Notes under the pieces: generated by a model | The model's database searches: none | What the model was told of the DNA's origin: nothing | The model's input: the letters and a program-made list of their open reading frames with translations, nothing else | Shown: positions 16,636 through 26,682 of the stretch, piece after piece | Position numbering within the stretch: position 1 is the stretch's first letter | Layout of the letters: the number at the start of each line of letters is the position of its first letter | Assembly (NCBI GenBank): GCA_031553915.1 | Contig: JAVBKT010000017.1 | Location: 1-64,000, forward strand | Source: HGM13862 sp031553915 | GTDB taxonomy: Bacteria; Bacillota; Dehalobacteriia; UBA4068 | Direction: 5' to 3' | Length of the DNA: 64,000 nucleotides | Program-made: the position numbers and the translations under genes

Positions 16636-18858
16636 TTGGATAAATTAAACCAAGAACAAAGCAGAGCAGTTAATTCTCCTGGACAACATGTTTTGGTTGT
16701 AGCAGGAGCGGGCAGCGGTAAAACCAGAGTTTTGGTTCACCGCTTAGCTTGGTTGATTGAAGAAAGACAGATCAACCCCAATCATATCATGGCAGTTACC
16801 TTCACCAATAAAGCTGCAAATGAGATGAAAGAGCGGGTAGAGGATATGACCGGTATTAATACCCGGTGGATGTGGATTGGTACTTTTCATTCGCTGTGCA
16901 GCCGGCTGCTGCGTATGGAAGCTGAAAATTTTGGCATTGCGCGTGATTTTGTCATCTATGATGATGCGGACAGCAAGGCCTTGATTAAACGCGGCATTGC
17001 TGATTTGGGCCTTGTCACCGAAGAAAAAGATTATCATCCCGCTGCTGTTTTGGCGCAAATATCCGACGCCAAAAACAGGCTGCAAACGCCCGGCGAATAT
17101 GAGCAGGTGGCCTCAGATATCTGGACGCAAAATGTGGCGAGGATTTACCGCCGCTATCAAAACATGCTCAAGGCAGCCAATGCCTTCGATTTTGATGATT
17201 TGCTCACCCAAACAGTATGGCTTTTAGAAAAGCACCAGGAGGTGCTCGACCGCTACCGTGAACGTTTCTCACATATTCTGGTGGATGAATATCAGGATAC
17301 CAATCATTGCCAATACCGTTTTATTCGCCTTTTAGCTGGGGATCAAGGCAGCATTTTTGCCGTTGGCGATCCTGACCAGTCTATTTATAAGTGGCGTGGT
17401 GCGGATATTTCCAATATTCTTGATTTTACCAAGCATTACCCAGATTGTGTCGAGCTGCAGCTTAACCAAAATTACCGCTCTACGCAGAATATTCTTGATG
17501 CGGCTAATGCGGTTATTGCCAATAATCTGGCCCGTAAAGAAAAAAACCTTTATACTGATGCTGGCGCAGGCGAAAAGCTGACTTATTATCATGCTAATAC
17601 TGACCGTGAGGAAGCCTATTATGTCTTGCAAACCATAGCTCATTTGGTAGCGGAAGGATATTCGCTTTCTGATTGCGCGATATTGTTCCGCACTCACGGC
17701 CAAAGCCGTCTCTTTGAACATGAATGCGTTAGGTTTAATATTGATTACCGCATCTATGGCGGCCTCAAATTTTATGAACGCAAAGAAGTTAAGGACACCC
17801 TGGCCTATTTGCGTCTGGCAGCTAATCCATATGATACCGAGGCTTTACGCAGAATTTATAATGAGCCTAAAAGAGGCATCGGCAAAAGCAGCTGGGATAA
17901 CTTGGTGGCAATTGCAGAAGCTAACGATAAACCGCTATGGGACGTTTTGGCTAATATCAAAAACGAAGACGGCTTTAACAAAGCAGCAAACAAGAAACTG
18001 TATGATCTGTATCAGCTGCTGTGCCGGCTGCATGACTTTTCGGAAACAGGCGGCACAATTGCGGAGCTAGTTAGTGAAGTTTGGCGCAGTACTAATTATC
18101 AGGAAATGCTGGCCAATGACCCCAAAAAAGAGGAAAAACAGGAGATTCTCGAGCAGTTTTTTGATGCAGCCAGTGATTTTGACCGCTATTATCAGGAAAA
18201 CTATGAAACTATCCCCGAGGAAGAGCCAGACAGCCCCTTGCTCTCCTTTTTGAACCAGGTGGCCTTGGCTACAGACATGGATTCATCGTCCGAAAATCAG
18301 GACTATTTAACCTTGATGACTCTTCATGCTGCCAAAGGTTTGGAGTTTCCCGTCATTTTTCTGGTAGGGATGGAGGAAGGGCTTTTCCCGCATAAGAGGA
18401 TAATTTTCAGCCCGAGTGATGAGGAAATGGAAGAAGAGCGCAGGCTGTGCTATGTGGGCATGACCCGCGCCAAAGAGCGGCTGTATTTGACAGCAGCTAT
18501 GAGCCGCCAGCAATGGGGGCGTTATGAGAATAATAAAACCTCCCGCTTTATCGGCGAGATTCCGGAAGCCTTAATGGATAAATCCGGATCGTATCAGCAG
18601 GCGGAAAATAATAGCTATAAAAAAGCGCAGCCCAAGCCGAAAAGGGAATCATTGTTTGTGCAAAACAAGCCCCTGCTTGCGCCAGCCAAACAGGTTGAGC
18701 TGATCTCAGTGGGCGATAAGCTGCGGCATGCCAAGTTTGGCGATGGGGTAGTGGTAAAAATTACTGGCGGCGGCGAGGATATGCTGTTGGAAGTAGCCTT
18801 CCCTAATCTTGGCATCAAGAAACTGATTTGGAAATATGCTCCGGTGAAAAAAATTTAG
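16636..18858 (+). CDS. pcrA: ATP-dependent DNA helicase PcrA/UvrD
   Basis: Superfamily 1A 3'-5' helicase for repair and replication restart. Motifs in order: Walker A VAGAGSGKTRV, the TFTNKAANEM motif, DEYQDTN (II), GDPDQSIYKWRGA (III), the QNYRST motif, TLHAAKGLEF (V) and VGMTRAKERLYL (VI). The C-terminus carries the Tudor-like domain (DKLRHAKFGDGVVVKI) that binds RNA polymerase in PcrA. The TTG at 16636 gives the family start DKLNQEQ and has GAGGGA upstream; an ATG at 16618 is the alternative. ligA starts 9 bp after the stop; pcrA-ligA is a standard Gram-positive pair. Confidence 0.95.
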   Translation: MDKLNQEQSRAVNSPGQHVLVVAGAGSGKTRVLVHRLAWLIEERQINPNHIMAVTFTNKAANEMKERVEDMTGINTRWMWIGTFHSLCSRLLRMEAENFGIARDFVIYDDADSKALIKRGIADLGLVTEEKDYHPAAVLAQISDAKNRLQTPGEYEQVASDIWTQNVARIYRRYQNMLKAANAFDFDDLLTQTVWLLEKHQEVLDRYRERFSHILVDEYQDTNHCQYRFIRLLAGDQGSIFAVGDPDQSIYKWRGADISNILDFTKHYPDCVELQLNQNYRSTQNILDAANAVIANNLARKEKNLYTDAGAGEKLTYYHANTDREEAYYVLQTIAHLVAEGYSLSDCAILFRTHGQSRLFEHECVRFNIDYRIYGGLKFYERKEVKDTLAYLRLAANPYDTEALRRIYNEPKRGIGKSSWDNLVAIAEANDKPLWDVLANIKNEDGFNKAANKKLYDLYQLLCRLHDFSETGGTIAELVSEVWRSTNYQEMLANDPKKEEKQEILEQFFDAASDFDRYYQENYETIPEEEPDSPLLSFLNQVALATDMDSSSENQDYLTLMTLHAAKGLEFPVIFLVGMEEGLFPHKRIIFSPSDEEMEEERRLCYVGMTRAKERLYLTAAMSRQQWGRYENNKTSRFIGEIPEALMDKSGSYQQAENNSYKKAQPKPKRESLFVQNKPLLAPAKQVELISVGDKLRHAKFGDGVVVKITGGGEDMLLEVAFPNLGIKKLIWKYAPVKKI

Positions 18859-18867
18859 TGAGGCAAT

Positions 18868-20880
18868 ATGCAGCCAGAAACAGCAAAACAAATGATCGAA
18901 AAATTAAGAGAAGAGCTGAACGAGCATAATCATGCCTATTATGCCCTGGACGCTCCCTTGGTTAGCGACAGCGAATATGACACTCTGATGCAGGAGCTAA
19001 AAGCCCTTGAAGAGGAGTTTCCGCAATTAATCAGTCCAGATTCTCCTACACAGAGGGTGGGCGGAGAAATATTGCCGACCTTTGCGGCGGTGGCTCATCC
19101 CCAGTCTTTGCTGTCCTTGGAAAACGCCTTTGGTGCGGAAGATATCGAAAGTTTTGTGAGGAAAATAGCCAAGGCAGGCATAGAGAACCCTTCTTTTGTC
19201 GTCGAGCCAAAGATGGATGGACTCACCCTGCGCGTGACTTATCGCAATGGCCGCTATTTTTCCGCCGCTACCAGAGGAGACGGGCTAAGCGGCGAAAATG
19301 TTACCGCTAATGCACGGATGATTGCTAATCTGCCTGCTCAACTGCGTCAGGATTTGCCCTTGCTTTCGCTGCGCGGGGAAGCTTATATGCCGAAGAAAAA
19401 TTTTGCTGAGCTGAATGCCGCCAGAGAAGAAAACGGAGAGACGCTTTTTGCCAACCCGAGAAATGCGGCCGCAGGCAGCTTGCGTCAGCTTGACGCAAAT
19501 GTTACGGCCAGGCGCAAGCTGGAGATTTTTTTCTATGATATTTTGGAGCTTTCCGGTAGGAAAATTGCCAGTCAAGAGCAGCTATTGGCCTATTTGGCTG
19601 ATTTGGGATTGCCGGTTAACCCGGAAAAACGGCTTTGCCATAATAGTGCGGAAATAATTGCTTATCTGGAAGAGATGACAGAAAAAAGGCATCAGTTGCC
19701 CTATGATATTGACGGCATGGTAATTAAGCTGAGTGATATGGCCGCGCGGCCAAAATTAGGCGCCACCGGCAAGTTTCCGCGCTGGGCGATTGCTTATAAA
19801 TTCCCCCCGGAAGAAGCGGAGACAGTGGTGCGGGATATTATTGTCGGCATTGGCCGCACCGGAGCCATGACCCCGGCCGCAGTATTAGAGCCAGTTTTCT
19901 TGGCCGGCAGCACCATTAGCCATGCCACGCTGCATAATGAGGATAATGTTCGCGATAAAGATATCCGCATTGGCGATCAGGTGCTGATTCATAAGGCCGG
20001 AGATGTGATTCCGGAAATTATTTGTGTTCTCACGGAAAAACGTACTGGCGCAGAAAGAGAATTTGTGATGCCGCAAAACTGTCCTATCTGCGGACAGCCA
20101 AGCGTGCGGCCGGAAGGAGAGGCTGTACGCCGTTGCGTTAATATCAATTGCCCGGCGAGAATCTTTGAAGCTATTGTCCACTTCGCTTCTAAAAAGGCGA
20201 TGGATATTGAAGGCCTGGGGCCGGGAGTGGTGCAGCGCTTGCTGGATCAAAAACTGATTGATAATATTGTCGGCCTTTATTATCTGCGCCACGAGCAGCT
20301 TACTGTTTTAGATGGCTTTGCTGATCTTTCTGCTGATAATTTGCTTGCGGCAATCAGCAAAAGCAAAGAAAAGCCACTATCGAGGCTGCTCTTTGCCTTG
20401 GGTATCCGTCATGTCGGCGAAAAAGCGGCAAAAGTGCTGGCGGCAAATTTTACTGATATTGACGACTTGATTAATAGCAATGCCGAGACCTTAACATCTA
20501 TTGCGGAGATCGGCCCGATTATGGCGCAAAGTATTGTTGATTTCTTTGCTGAGGCGCGTAATTTAGAGCTGATTGACCAGCTTAAACTAGCGGGATTGAA
20601 CATGTGCGGTGAGGATGATGTATCTAAAGGCGATTTGCCATTGGCTGGCTTAAGTTTTGTCATTACCGGCACACTGCCCGGGATGGGCAGGGAAAAGGCC
20701 CAGGAGATGATCGAAAAAAATGGCGGTAAAACCAGCGCCTCTGTCAGCAAAAAGACGAGCTATTTATTGCTAGGCGAAAACCCCGGCAGCAAGGCGGATA
20801 AAGCGCGGCAATTAGCAGTAACGATTATTTCTTTGCCGGAACTTTTGGCTATGATTGAGGGAGAAGCGATTAATGCATGA
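18868..20880 (+). CDS. ligA: NAD+-dependent DNA ligase LigA
   Basis: Seals nicks in duplex DNA using NAD+. The 670 residues have the N-terminal Ia domain with the YY-x-LDAPLVSDSEYD signature, the adenylation motif EPKMDG with catalytic lysine, an OB fold, a four-Cys zinc finger (CPIC...C...C), helix-hairpin-helix repeats and a C-terminal BRCT domain (GLSFVITGTLPGM). Its last codons overlap the start of hypA by 8 bp, an unusual translational link between a DNA repair gene and hydrogenase maturation genes. Confidence 0.97.
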   Translation: MQPETAKQMIEKLREELNEHNHAYYALDAPLVSDSEYDTLMQELKALEEEFPQLISPDSPTQRVGGEILPTFAAVAHPQSLLSLENAFGAEDIESFVRKIAKAGIENPSFVVEPKMDGLTLRVTYRNGRYFSAATRGDGLSGENVTANARMIANLPAQLRQDLPLLSLRGEAYMPKKNFAELNAAREENGETLFANPRNAAAGSLRQLDANVTARRKLEIFFYDILELSGRKIASQEQLLAYLADLGLPVNPEKRLCHNSAEIIAYLEEMTEKRHQLPYDIDGMVIKLSDMAARPKLGATGKFPRWAIAYKFPPEEAETVVRDIIVGIGRTGAMTPAAVLEPVFLAGSTISHATLHNEDNVRDKDIRIGDQVLIHKAGDVIPEIICVLTEKRTGAEREFVMPQNCPICGQPSVRPEGEAVRRCVNINCPARIFEAIVHFASKKAMDIEGLGPGVVQRLLDQKLIDNIVGLYYLRHEQLTVLDGFADLSADNLLAAISKSKEKPLSRLLFALGIRHVGEKAAKVLAANFTDIDDLINSNAETLTSIAEIGPIMAQSIVDFFAEARNLELIDQLKLAGLNMCGEDDVSKGDLPLAGLSFVITGTLPGMGREKAQEMIEKNGGKTSASVSKKTSYLLLGENPGSKADKARQLAVTIISLPELLAMIEGEAINA

Positions 20881-21238
20881 AATGTCTTTGATGAGCGGGA
20901 TTTTGGCCAAAGCTGAGCAAGCGCTTGAGCCGTATCAGGTGAGGCAAATCAACAGCATTACTGTGCAAGCAGGTGTTCTGGCCAATCTTTTGCCGGATGC
21001 CTTTGCTTTTGCTTTTGAATGTCTAAGCGGAGGAACAGTCTTTGCGGGCGCAAAGCTGATTACCGAACAAAGGCCAATCACAGCGCGCTGCCAGCAGTGC
21101 AATATCCAGTTTGAAGAGGAAAGCTTACCACTAATCTGCCCGCAGTGTCATGATAATCAAATAGTGATTATCAGCGGCGATGAAGTGTTTTTGACAAGTA
21201 TTGATTTTGAGGAAGAAGGCGCAAATAATGCAGATTGA
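20873..21238 (+). CDS. hypA: Hydrogenase nickel incorporation protein HypA
   Basis: Nickel metallochaperone for [NiFe] hydrogenase. The protein starts MHEMSLM, which carries the N-terminal Ni ligands (His2), and has the zinc site CxxC-x(n)-CxxC (CQQC and CPQC). Length 121 residues is close to family norm. The start lies inside the end of ligA; the end overlaps hypB by 11 bp. It opens a continuous hypABFCDE run. Confidence 0.95.
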   Translation: MHEMSLMSGILAKAEQALEPYQVRQINSITVQAGVLANLLPDAFAFAFECLSGGTVFAGAKLITEQRPITARCQQCNIQFEEESLPLICPQCHDNQIVIISGDEVFLTSIDFEEEGANNAD

Positions 21239-21908
21239 GCTTAATGCCAATATTATGGATACCAATAATGCCTATGCCGCCCAAAACAGGTCACTGTTAG
21301 CGGCCAAGAAAATTGTAACCCTAAATATAATGGGCTCTCCCGGCGCCGGTAAAACGACGTTTTTGGAGCGGCTGATTGCCGTGCTAGCGGCCAAAACTAG
21401 AGTAGCGGTGATTGAAGGAGATTTAGCGACCGCTAAGGATGCCCAGCGTATAGCAATAACCGGCGCGGAGGTTATTCAGATTAATACTGACGGCGGCTGT
21501 CATCTGGACGCAAAAATGATTAGCCAGGTATTGCCCGGCTTTAAACTTGACCAGACAGAGCTGCTGATTATCGAAAATGTCGGCAATCTTGTTTGCCCGG
21601 CTGGCTTTGACCTTGGCGAAGATATCCGTGTGGTGATGCTGAGTGTTACCGAAGGAACGGACAAGCCCAGCAAGTATCCTGCCACTTTTTTTGAGGCGGA
21701 CTGGGTGATTATTAATAAAATTGATTTACTGCCTTTCACTGATTTTGATTTAGCAGCTGCCAAGGCTGATATCCTCGCGATTAAGCCGGAGGCGCAAATA
21801 TATGACTGCTGCTTTCGCATTGGCTTTGAGCAGGGATTAGATGCTATAGCTGATGACATCTTCAACAAAATAGCGGCTAAACAAAGCAGCGGACAAGCGG
21901 AGGGTTGA
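21228..21908 (+). CDS. hypB: Hydrogenase nickel incorporation GTPase HypB
   Basis: SIMIBI-class GTPase that drives nickel insertion. Walker A MGSPGAGKTT, the conserved ENVGNLVCPA segment and the guanine-specificity NKIDLLP are present. At 226 residues it is the short form and has no N-terminal His-rich nickel store. The ATG at 21228 is inside the end of hypA, indicating translational coupling. Confidence 0.95.
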   Translation: MQIELNANIMDTNNAYAAQNRSLLAAKKIVTLNIMGSPGAGKTTFLERLIAVLAAKTRVAVIEGDLATAKDAQRIAITGAEVIQINTDGGCHLDAKMISQVLPGFKLDQTELLIIENVGNLVCPAGFDLGEDIRVVMLSVTEGTDKPSKYPATFFEADWVIINKIDLLPFTDFDLAAAKADILAIKPEAQIYDCCFRIGFEQGLDAIADDIFNKIAAKQSSGQAEG

Positions 21909-21909
21909 G

Positions 21910-24186
21910 TTGCAATCACGTTACCGCATCACAGTTAATGGTATAGTGCAAGGGGTAGGTTTCCGGCCCTTTATGTATAAACTGGCAAAGCGATACCAAT
22001 TAGCCGGTTGGGTTGCTAATGCCACAAATGGTGTTATTGTGGAAATTGAGGGCAGTGATGAAGCTTGCCAACAATTGATTGATAATATTGAGAAACAAGC
22101 TCCGGAATTAGCACGTATCGATAAAGTAACTGCACAAAAAATTATCCCACAAAACGAGAAAAATTTTACGATCAAAGAGAGTCTCCCCGGAGAAAGAAAA
22201 ACCTTGATTTCTCCAGACATGGGGATTTGTGAGCAGTGCTATGCTGATATCTGCGATCCGAACAACCGTCGTTATGGCTATGCTTTTACTAATTGCACTA
22301 GCTGCGGGCCGCGTTTTTCGATCATTAAAGATTTGCCCTATGACCGCGCTTTGACCACGATGGCCGCCTTCCGGCAGTGCCGGAAGTGTCAGGCGGAGTT
22401 TGATAATCCGCTTGACCGCCGTTTTCATGCCCAGCCCAATGCCTGTGCGGATTGCGGGCCACAGCTCAGCTATTGGGATGCCGCCGGGAATGCTTTGCCC
22501 GGCGATGCATTGGCCCAGGCCAAAGCAGATATTGCGGCGGGGAAAATTATTGCCGTTAAGGGCATTGGCGGCTATCACCTGGTCTGCGATGCGCTTAATC
22601 AATTTGCTGTCGCTACTCTGCGCCAGCGTAAACACCGCTATGATAAGCCTTTTGCGGTGATGATGGCTGATCTCGATACTGTGCGGGAATATTGCCATTG
22701 CAGCCCGGAAGAAGAACAATTGCTGACGAGCCAGCGGCGGCCGATAGTCTTACTCACGAAAAAAGATTCCGCGGCAAAAATAGCTGATCAGGTTGCGCCG
22801 GAAAACAGCAGACTGGGAGTAATGCTGCCCTATACGCCGCTGCATTATCTGATATGCTCTGGTTTCGATGTTTTGGTGATGACCAGCGCGAATCTCTCTG
22901 ATGAACCGATTGTCTATGATGATCAGGAGATGTCGGCCAGATTATCAACAATTACCGATGCTGTTTTGACGCATAACCGGCCAATCTTCCGCCGCTGTGA
23001 TGACAGTGTAATGGTTAGTAGTCGATATGGACCATTATTCTTGCGCCGTTCGCGCGGTTTTGCGCCGGAACCAATCACAATCGCTGATTGCGGTCAAAAC
23101 GTTCTAGCTGTTGGCGCAGAGCAGAAGAATACCTTTTGCCTGACCCGCCAAGACGAAGCGATTATCAGCCAGCATATCGGCGAGCTTGATAATCATGGCA
23201 CTTATCAAAGCTATCAGCAGGAAATAGCCTATTTTATTAAAATGTTTGACGCTAAGCCGCAAGTGATTGCCTATGATATGCACCCCAATTATTTATCCAG
23301 CCACTATGCCTTGGCGCAGGATAGCAGTTTATTGAAAATCCCGGTGCAGCATCATCATGCGCATTTTGCCTCTGTGCTGGCCGAGCATAAGATAGAAGAG
23401 CCAGCTCTGGCCCTGATTTATGACGGCACTGGTTTTGGTCTGGATAACAGCTTGTGGGGTGGGGAAGTACTGCTTGGCGATATGTGTAGTTTTGAACGCA
23501 AGGCGCATTTATTGCCTTTGGCCCTACCAGGAGGCGAGCAGGCGATACATCAGCCGTGGCGGCAGGCGATGAGCGTCTTGGTGGCCGCCTTTGGGCCGGA
23601 CAAATTGTCCGAGCATGCCCCGCCTGGGCTGCTGAAACAAGGATGGCAAACTCTGCTGCAAGCGATGCTGGCCGGGATTAACGCCCCGCTGAGCTCAGGG
23701 ATGGGCCGCTTGTTTGACGCGGTCACGGCATTGCTTGGTATTGGCGAATATGTAAATTATGAAGGGCAGGCAGCAGTAGCCCTAGAGCAAGCGATTGTCG
23801 CTGATGCGGAAGGTAAAGCCTATAGCTTTGCTATCAACAAAGAGCAAAGCGCCTATCTGATTGATTGGCGCCATCTGATTAAGCAAGTGGTTGACGATAT
23901 GGCCTCGGGGGTTGACAAGGGTATTATTGCCGGGCGCTTTCACCGGGCTGTTGTTGTGATGTCGCTGCAAATAGCTCTTCTTTTGCGCGAGGAGACGGGC
24001 ATAAATATCGTCGCTTTTTCCGGCGGCTGCTGGCAAAATATCTATTTGCTGAACAACACTTATCAAAGCTTGCAGGCTGCCGGGTTCAAAGTCTATTTTA
24101 ATCAAAAAGTACCCATCAATGACGGGGGTATCGCTTATGGGCAGGCTGCGGTGGCAGCGGCAAAGATTAGCAAAGGAGAAATATAA
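21910..24186 (+). CDS. hypF: Carbamoyltransferase HypF
   Basis: Makes the carbamoyl group that becomes the CN ligands of the active-site iron. The 758 residues have an acylphosphatase domain (VQGVGFRPF), two zinc-finger pairs (CEQC...CTSC and CRKC...CADC), a YrdC-like domain and a C-terminal Kae1-like carbamoyltransferase domain with the metal-binding HHHAH. The TTG start at 21910, one base after the hypB stop, has GGAGGG upstream. Confidence 0.96.
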   Translation: MQSRYRITVNGIVQGVGFRPFMYKLAKRYQLAGWVANATNGVIVEIEGSDEACQQLIDNIEKQAPELARIDKVTAQKIIPQNEKNFTIKESLPGERKTLISPDMGICEQCYADICDPNNRRYGYAFTNCTSCGPRFSIIKDLPYDRALTTMAAFRQCRKCQAEFDNPLDRRFHAQPNACADCGPQLSYWDAAGNALPGDALAQAKADIAAGKIIAVKGIGGYHLVCDALNQFAVATLRQRKHRYDKPFAVMMADLDTVREYCHCSPEEEQLLTSQRRPIVLLTKKDSAAKIADQVAPENSRLGVMLPYTPLHYLICSGFDVLVMTSANLSDEPIVYDDQEMSARLSTITDAVLTHNRPIFRRCDDSVMVSSRYGPLFLRRSRGFAPEPITIADCGQNVLAVGAEQKNTFCLTRQDEAIISQHIGELDNHGTYQSYQQEIAYFIKMFDAKPQVIAYDMHPNYLSSHYALAQDSSLLKIPVQHHHAHFASVLAEHKIEEPALALIYDGTGFGLDNSLWGGEVLLGDMCSFERKAHLLPLALPGGEQAIHQPWRQAMSVLVAAFGPDKLSEHAPPGLLKQGWQTLLQAMLAGINAPLSSGMGRLFDAVTALLGIGEYVNYEGQAAVALEQAIVADAEGKAYSFAINKEQSAYLIDWRHLIKQVVDDMASGVDKGIIAGRFHRAVVVMSLQIALLLREETGINIVAFSGGCWQNIYLLNNTYQSLQAAGFKVYFNQKVPINDGGIAYGQAAVAAAKISKGEI

Positions 24187-24188
24187 TT

Positions 24189-24410
24189 ATGTGTTTAGCT
24201 ATTCCGGGTATAGTCAAAGCTATTGATATAGCAGAGCAAAAGGCCAGTATTGACTATAATGGGGTGAGCAGGACCGCCTCGATTATGCTGATGCCAGAGG
24301 TTAAGCTTGAAGATTATGTGCTGGTGCATGCCGGGTTCATTATCCAGATTTTTGAGCAGAAGGATGGCGAAGAATTAAGCAAATTGACGGAGGAAATAGG
24401 CCTTGTCTAA
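24189..24410 (+). CDS. hypC: Hydrogenase maturation chaperone HypC
   Basis: Small chaperone (73 residues) that carries the Fe(CN)2CO unit with HypD and delivers it to the large subunit. The essential MCLAIPG start with Cys2 is intact. It follows hypF by 2 bp and overlaps hypD by 8 bp. Confidence 0.96.
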   Translation: MCLAIPGIVKAIDIAEQKASIDYNGVSRTASIMLMPEVKLEDYVLVHAGFIIQIFEQKDGEELSKLTEEIGLV

Positions 24411-25485
24411 TGTGAACCAATTCCGCGATAAAGCGGAAATTAACAAGCTATCCACCTATATCAAAAGCTTAACCACCAGACCGATCTCGATTATGGAGGT
24501 TTGCGGCACGCATACTATGAGCATTGCCCGCTGGGGTATAAGGGATTTTTTGCCGCCAAATATCCGTCTTGTTTCCGGCCCGGGCTGCCCGGTCTGTGTA
24601 ACTGATACCTCTACCATGGCTGCGGCTATTGCTTTGGCCCAGAGACCGGGGCTTATTTTTACTTGTTTTGGCGATATGCTGCGGGTGCCGGCAGGGGAGA
24701 ACAGCCTGCTGCAATTGCAGGGAGAGGGATATGATATCCGGGTGGTGCTGTCGCCTTTGGAAGCGCTGGAGCTTGCGGAACAAAACCCCAAGCAAGAGGT
24801 CGTATTTTTTGCGGTGGGCTTTGAGACCACTGCGCCCCTGAGCGCGGCAGTTATTGAGCTGGCTAAGCAACGCCATATCACTAATTTTTCTATGCTGTGC
24901 GCTCATAAAACAATGCCTGCTGCCATTACTGCGCTGCTTAGCAACAGCAACATTGACGCGCTGCTGTGCCCAGGGCATGTAGCTGCGATTACCGGCGCAG
25001 AGCAGTTCGGCTTTATCCCCAGGGTATTAAATCGTCCTGCGGCTATTGCCGGGTTCGAGCCTCTGGATATTATGCTGGCTATCGCTTATTTGGTGAGAGA
25101 TCTGGCTGGCAATAATTATTCTTTGTATAATTGTTATTCGCGTATTGTCAGTGAAAAAGGGAATATTATCGCTCAGCAAAAGATGGAGCATGTCTTTGAA
25201 GCGGCAGATGTTACCTGGCGCGGCATTGGTAGTATCTGTGCCAGCGGGCTTAAGATCAGGGAACAATTTTCCGCTTTTGATGCAGAGGGAAAATTTACTA
25301 TTCATGCAGAGATTTTGCATGATAATCCAGCTTGCTCCTGCGCGGAAATATTGCAAGGAGAAATGGAACCGCAAAATTGTCCGCTTTTTGGGACAGAATG
25401 TTTGCCCAATCATCCGCTAGGTGCATGTATGGTTTCTTCAGAGGGTAGTTGCGCCGCTGCGTATAGATATTTAAGGAGAAAATAA
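24403..25485 (+). CDS. hypD: Hydrogenase maturation protein HypD
   Basis: Fe-S scaffold on which Fe(CN)2CO is assembled. Of the 360 residues, the conserved EVCGTHT and GPGCPVC motifs and the C-terminal cysteines of the [4Fe-4S] site (NPACSCAEIL, CPLFGTEC) are present. The TTG start at 24403 overlaps hypC and has GGAGGAA upstream. Confidence 0.96.
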   Translation: MSNVNQFRDKAEINKLSTYIKSLTTRPISIMEVCGTHTMSIARWGIRDFLPPNIRLVSGPGCPVCVTDTSTMAAAIALAQRPGLIFTCFGDMLRVPAGENSLLQLQGEGYDIRVVLSPLEALELAEQNPKQEVVFFAVGFETTAPLSAAVIELAKQRHITNFSMLCAHKTMPAAITALLSNSNIDALLCPGHVAAITGAEQFGFIPRVLNRPAAIAGFEPLDIMLAIAYLVRDLAGNNYSLYNCYSRIVSEKGNIIAQQKMEHVFEAADVTWRGIGSICASGLKIREQFSAFDAEGKFTIHAEILHDNPACSCAEILQGEMEPQNCPLFGTECLPNHPLGACMVSSEGSCAAAYRYLRRK

Positions 25486-26501
25486 TGATCAAAGACAAAA
25501 TTATATCACTCGAATATGGCAGTGGAGGAGAAAGCTATCACCGCTTGGTGCAAGAGGTCTTTGTGCCATATTTTGCCAATCCAGAGCTGATTGAATTGGG
25601 CGATGCGGCGATTTGCGCCTTTGATGATCAGCGCTATCTGGCCATGACCACCGATGCTTTTGTGGTTAAGCCCTTATTTTTTCCGGGCGGCGATATTGGT
25701 TCTCTTTCTGTTTGCGGCACCATCAATGATCTGGCCATGAGCGGCGCCAAGCCGCTCTATTTGACCTGTTCGATGATCATTGAGGCTGGTTTTGCCATGG
25801 AAGATCTTCAAAAAATTTGCAGCTCAATGGCGCAAACAGCCAAAAATGCCGGGGTTAAGATAGTTGCCGGAGACACTAAGGTGGTAGAAAAAAACGCTTG
25901 TGACGGCATTTTTATTACCACAACAGGGGTAGGGATATTTCCCTATGGCTATCGCAGACAAAAGCAGGTGCTCGCAACCGGGGATAAGATAATTATCTCA
26001 GGCGATATTGCCTGTCATGGCATGGCAGTGATGGCAGCCCGGCATAATCTGCATTTTGAGCCGCAAATATGCAGTGATGTTGCGCCTTTGGATACTCTTA
26101 GCGCAGCAGCAAGATCTGTAGCCGGGGGAGTGAAGCTGATGCGTGACCCCACCCGGGGCGGTATTTCCGGAACATTAAACGAGTGGGCGGATGAGCATAA
26201 TTGCGCTATTATTATTAAGGAAGAAGCTGTGCCAATGAGCGCGGAGATTGCGGCAGCTTGCAATCTGCTGGGTATTGATCCCTTTCATGTGGCCAATGAG
26301 GGCAAAATGGTAGTTGTTGCCAGTCAGGATCAAGCGGACGCTGTCTTAGCGGCAATGCAAAAGCATCCATTGGGGACAACAAGCGCCATTGTCGGTGAGA
26401 TTGATATGGCTGATGATCAGGGCGTCTATGCGCTCACAGAAATAGGCAGCAAAAGAATAGTGAGAACAATTGACGGCGAGCAATTGCCCCGGATATGTTG
26501 A
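25485..26501 (+). CDS. hypE: Hydrogenase maturation protein HypE
   Basis: ATP-dependent dehydratase of the AIRS/PurM type that turns a thiocarboxamide on its own C-terminal cysteine into thiocyanate. The protein (338 residues) ends exactly in PRIC, the required C-terminal cysteine, and begins with LEYGSGGESYHRL, which provides the ATP site. Its ATG overlaps the hypD stop by one base. No terminator was seen in the 180 bp before the hydrogenase genes. Confidence 0.96.
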   Translation: MIKDKIISLEYGSGGESYHRLVQEVFVPYFANPELIELGDAAICAFDDQRYLAMTTDAFVVKPLFFPGGDIGSLSVCGTINDLAMSGAKPLYLTCSMIIEAGFAMEDLQKICSSMAQTAKNAGVKIVAGDTKVVEKNACDGIFITTTGVGIFPYGYRRQKQVLATGDKIIISGDIACHGMAVMAARHNLHFEPQICSDVAPLDTLSAAARSVAGGVKLMRDPTRGGISGTLNEWADEHNCAIIIKEEAVPMSAEIAAACNLLGIDPFHVANEGKMVVVASQDQADAVLAAMQKHPLGTTSAIVGEIDMADDQGVYALTEIGSKRIVRTIDGEQLPRIC

Positions 26502-26556
26502 AAACGTTCCGCGAATAGTCAGAATTTTGTGCATATTATTTTTATGCATAAACTTC

Positions 26557-26585
26557 TTGACCAACAGACCAAATCAGTATAAAAT
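26557..26585 (+). promoter_or_regulatory. Probable promoter of the hydrogenase operon
   Basis: TTGACC (26557-26562) and TAAAAT (26580-26585), 17-bp spacing, about 100 bp before the first subunit gene. An inverted repeat TGCATA-N7-TATGCA (about 26530-26548) just upstream of the -35 is a possible activator site. Confidence 0.55.
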
Positions 26586-26682
26586 AGATTCGATAGTGAT
26601 CAGCTATGCTTTTTTTGTGTTAAGAGCTATTTGTATACCTGTTTTTTTGTTTGATATCTAAAGATTTTGAAGGAGAACACGA

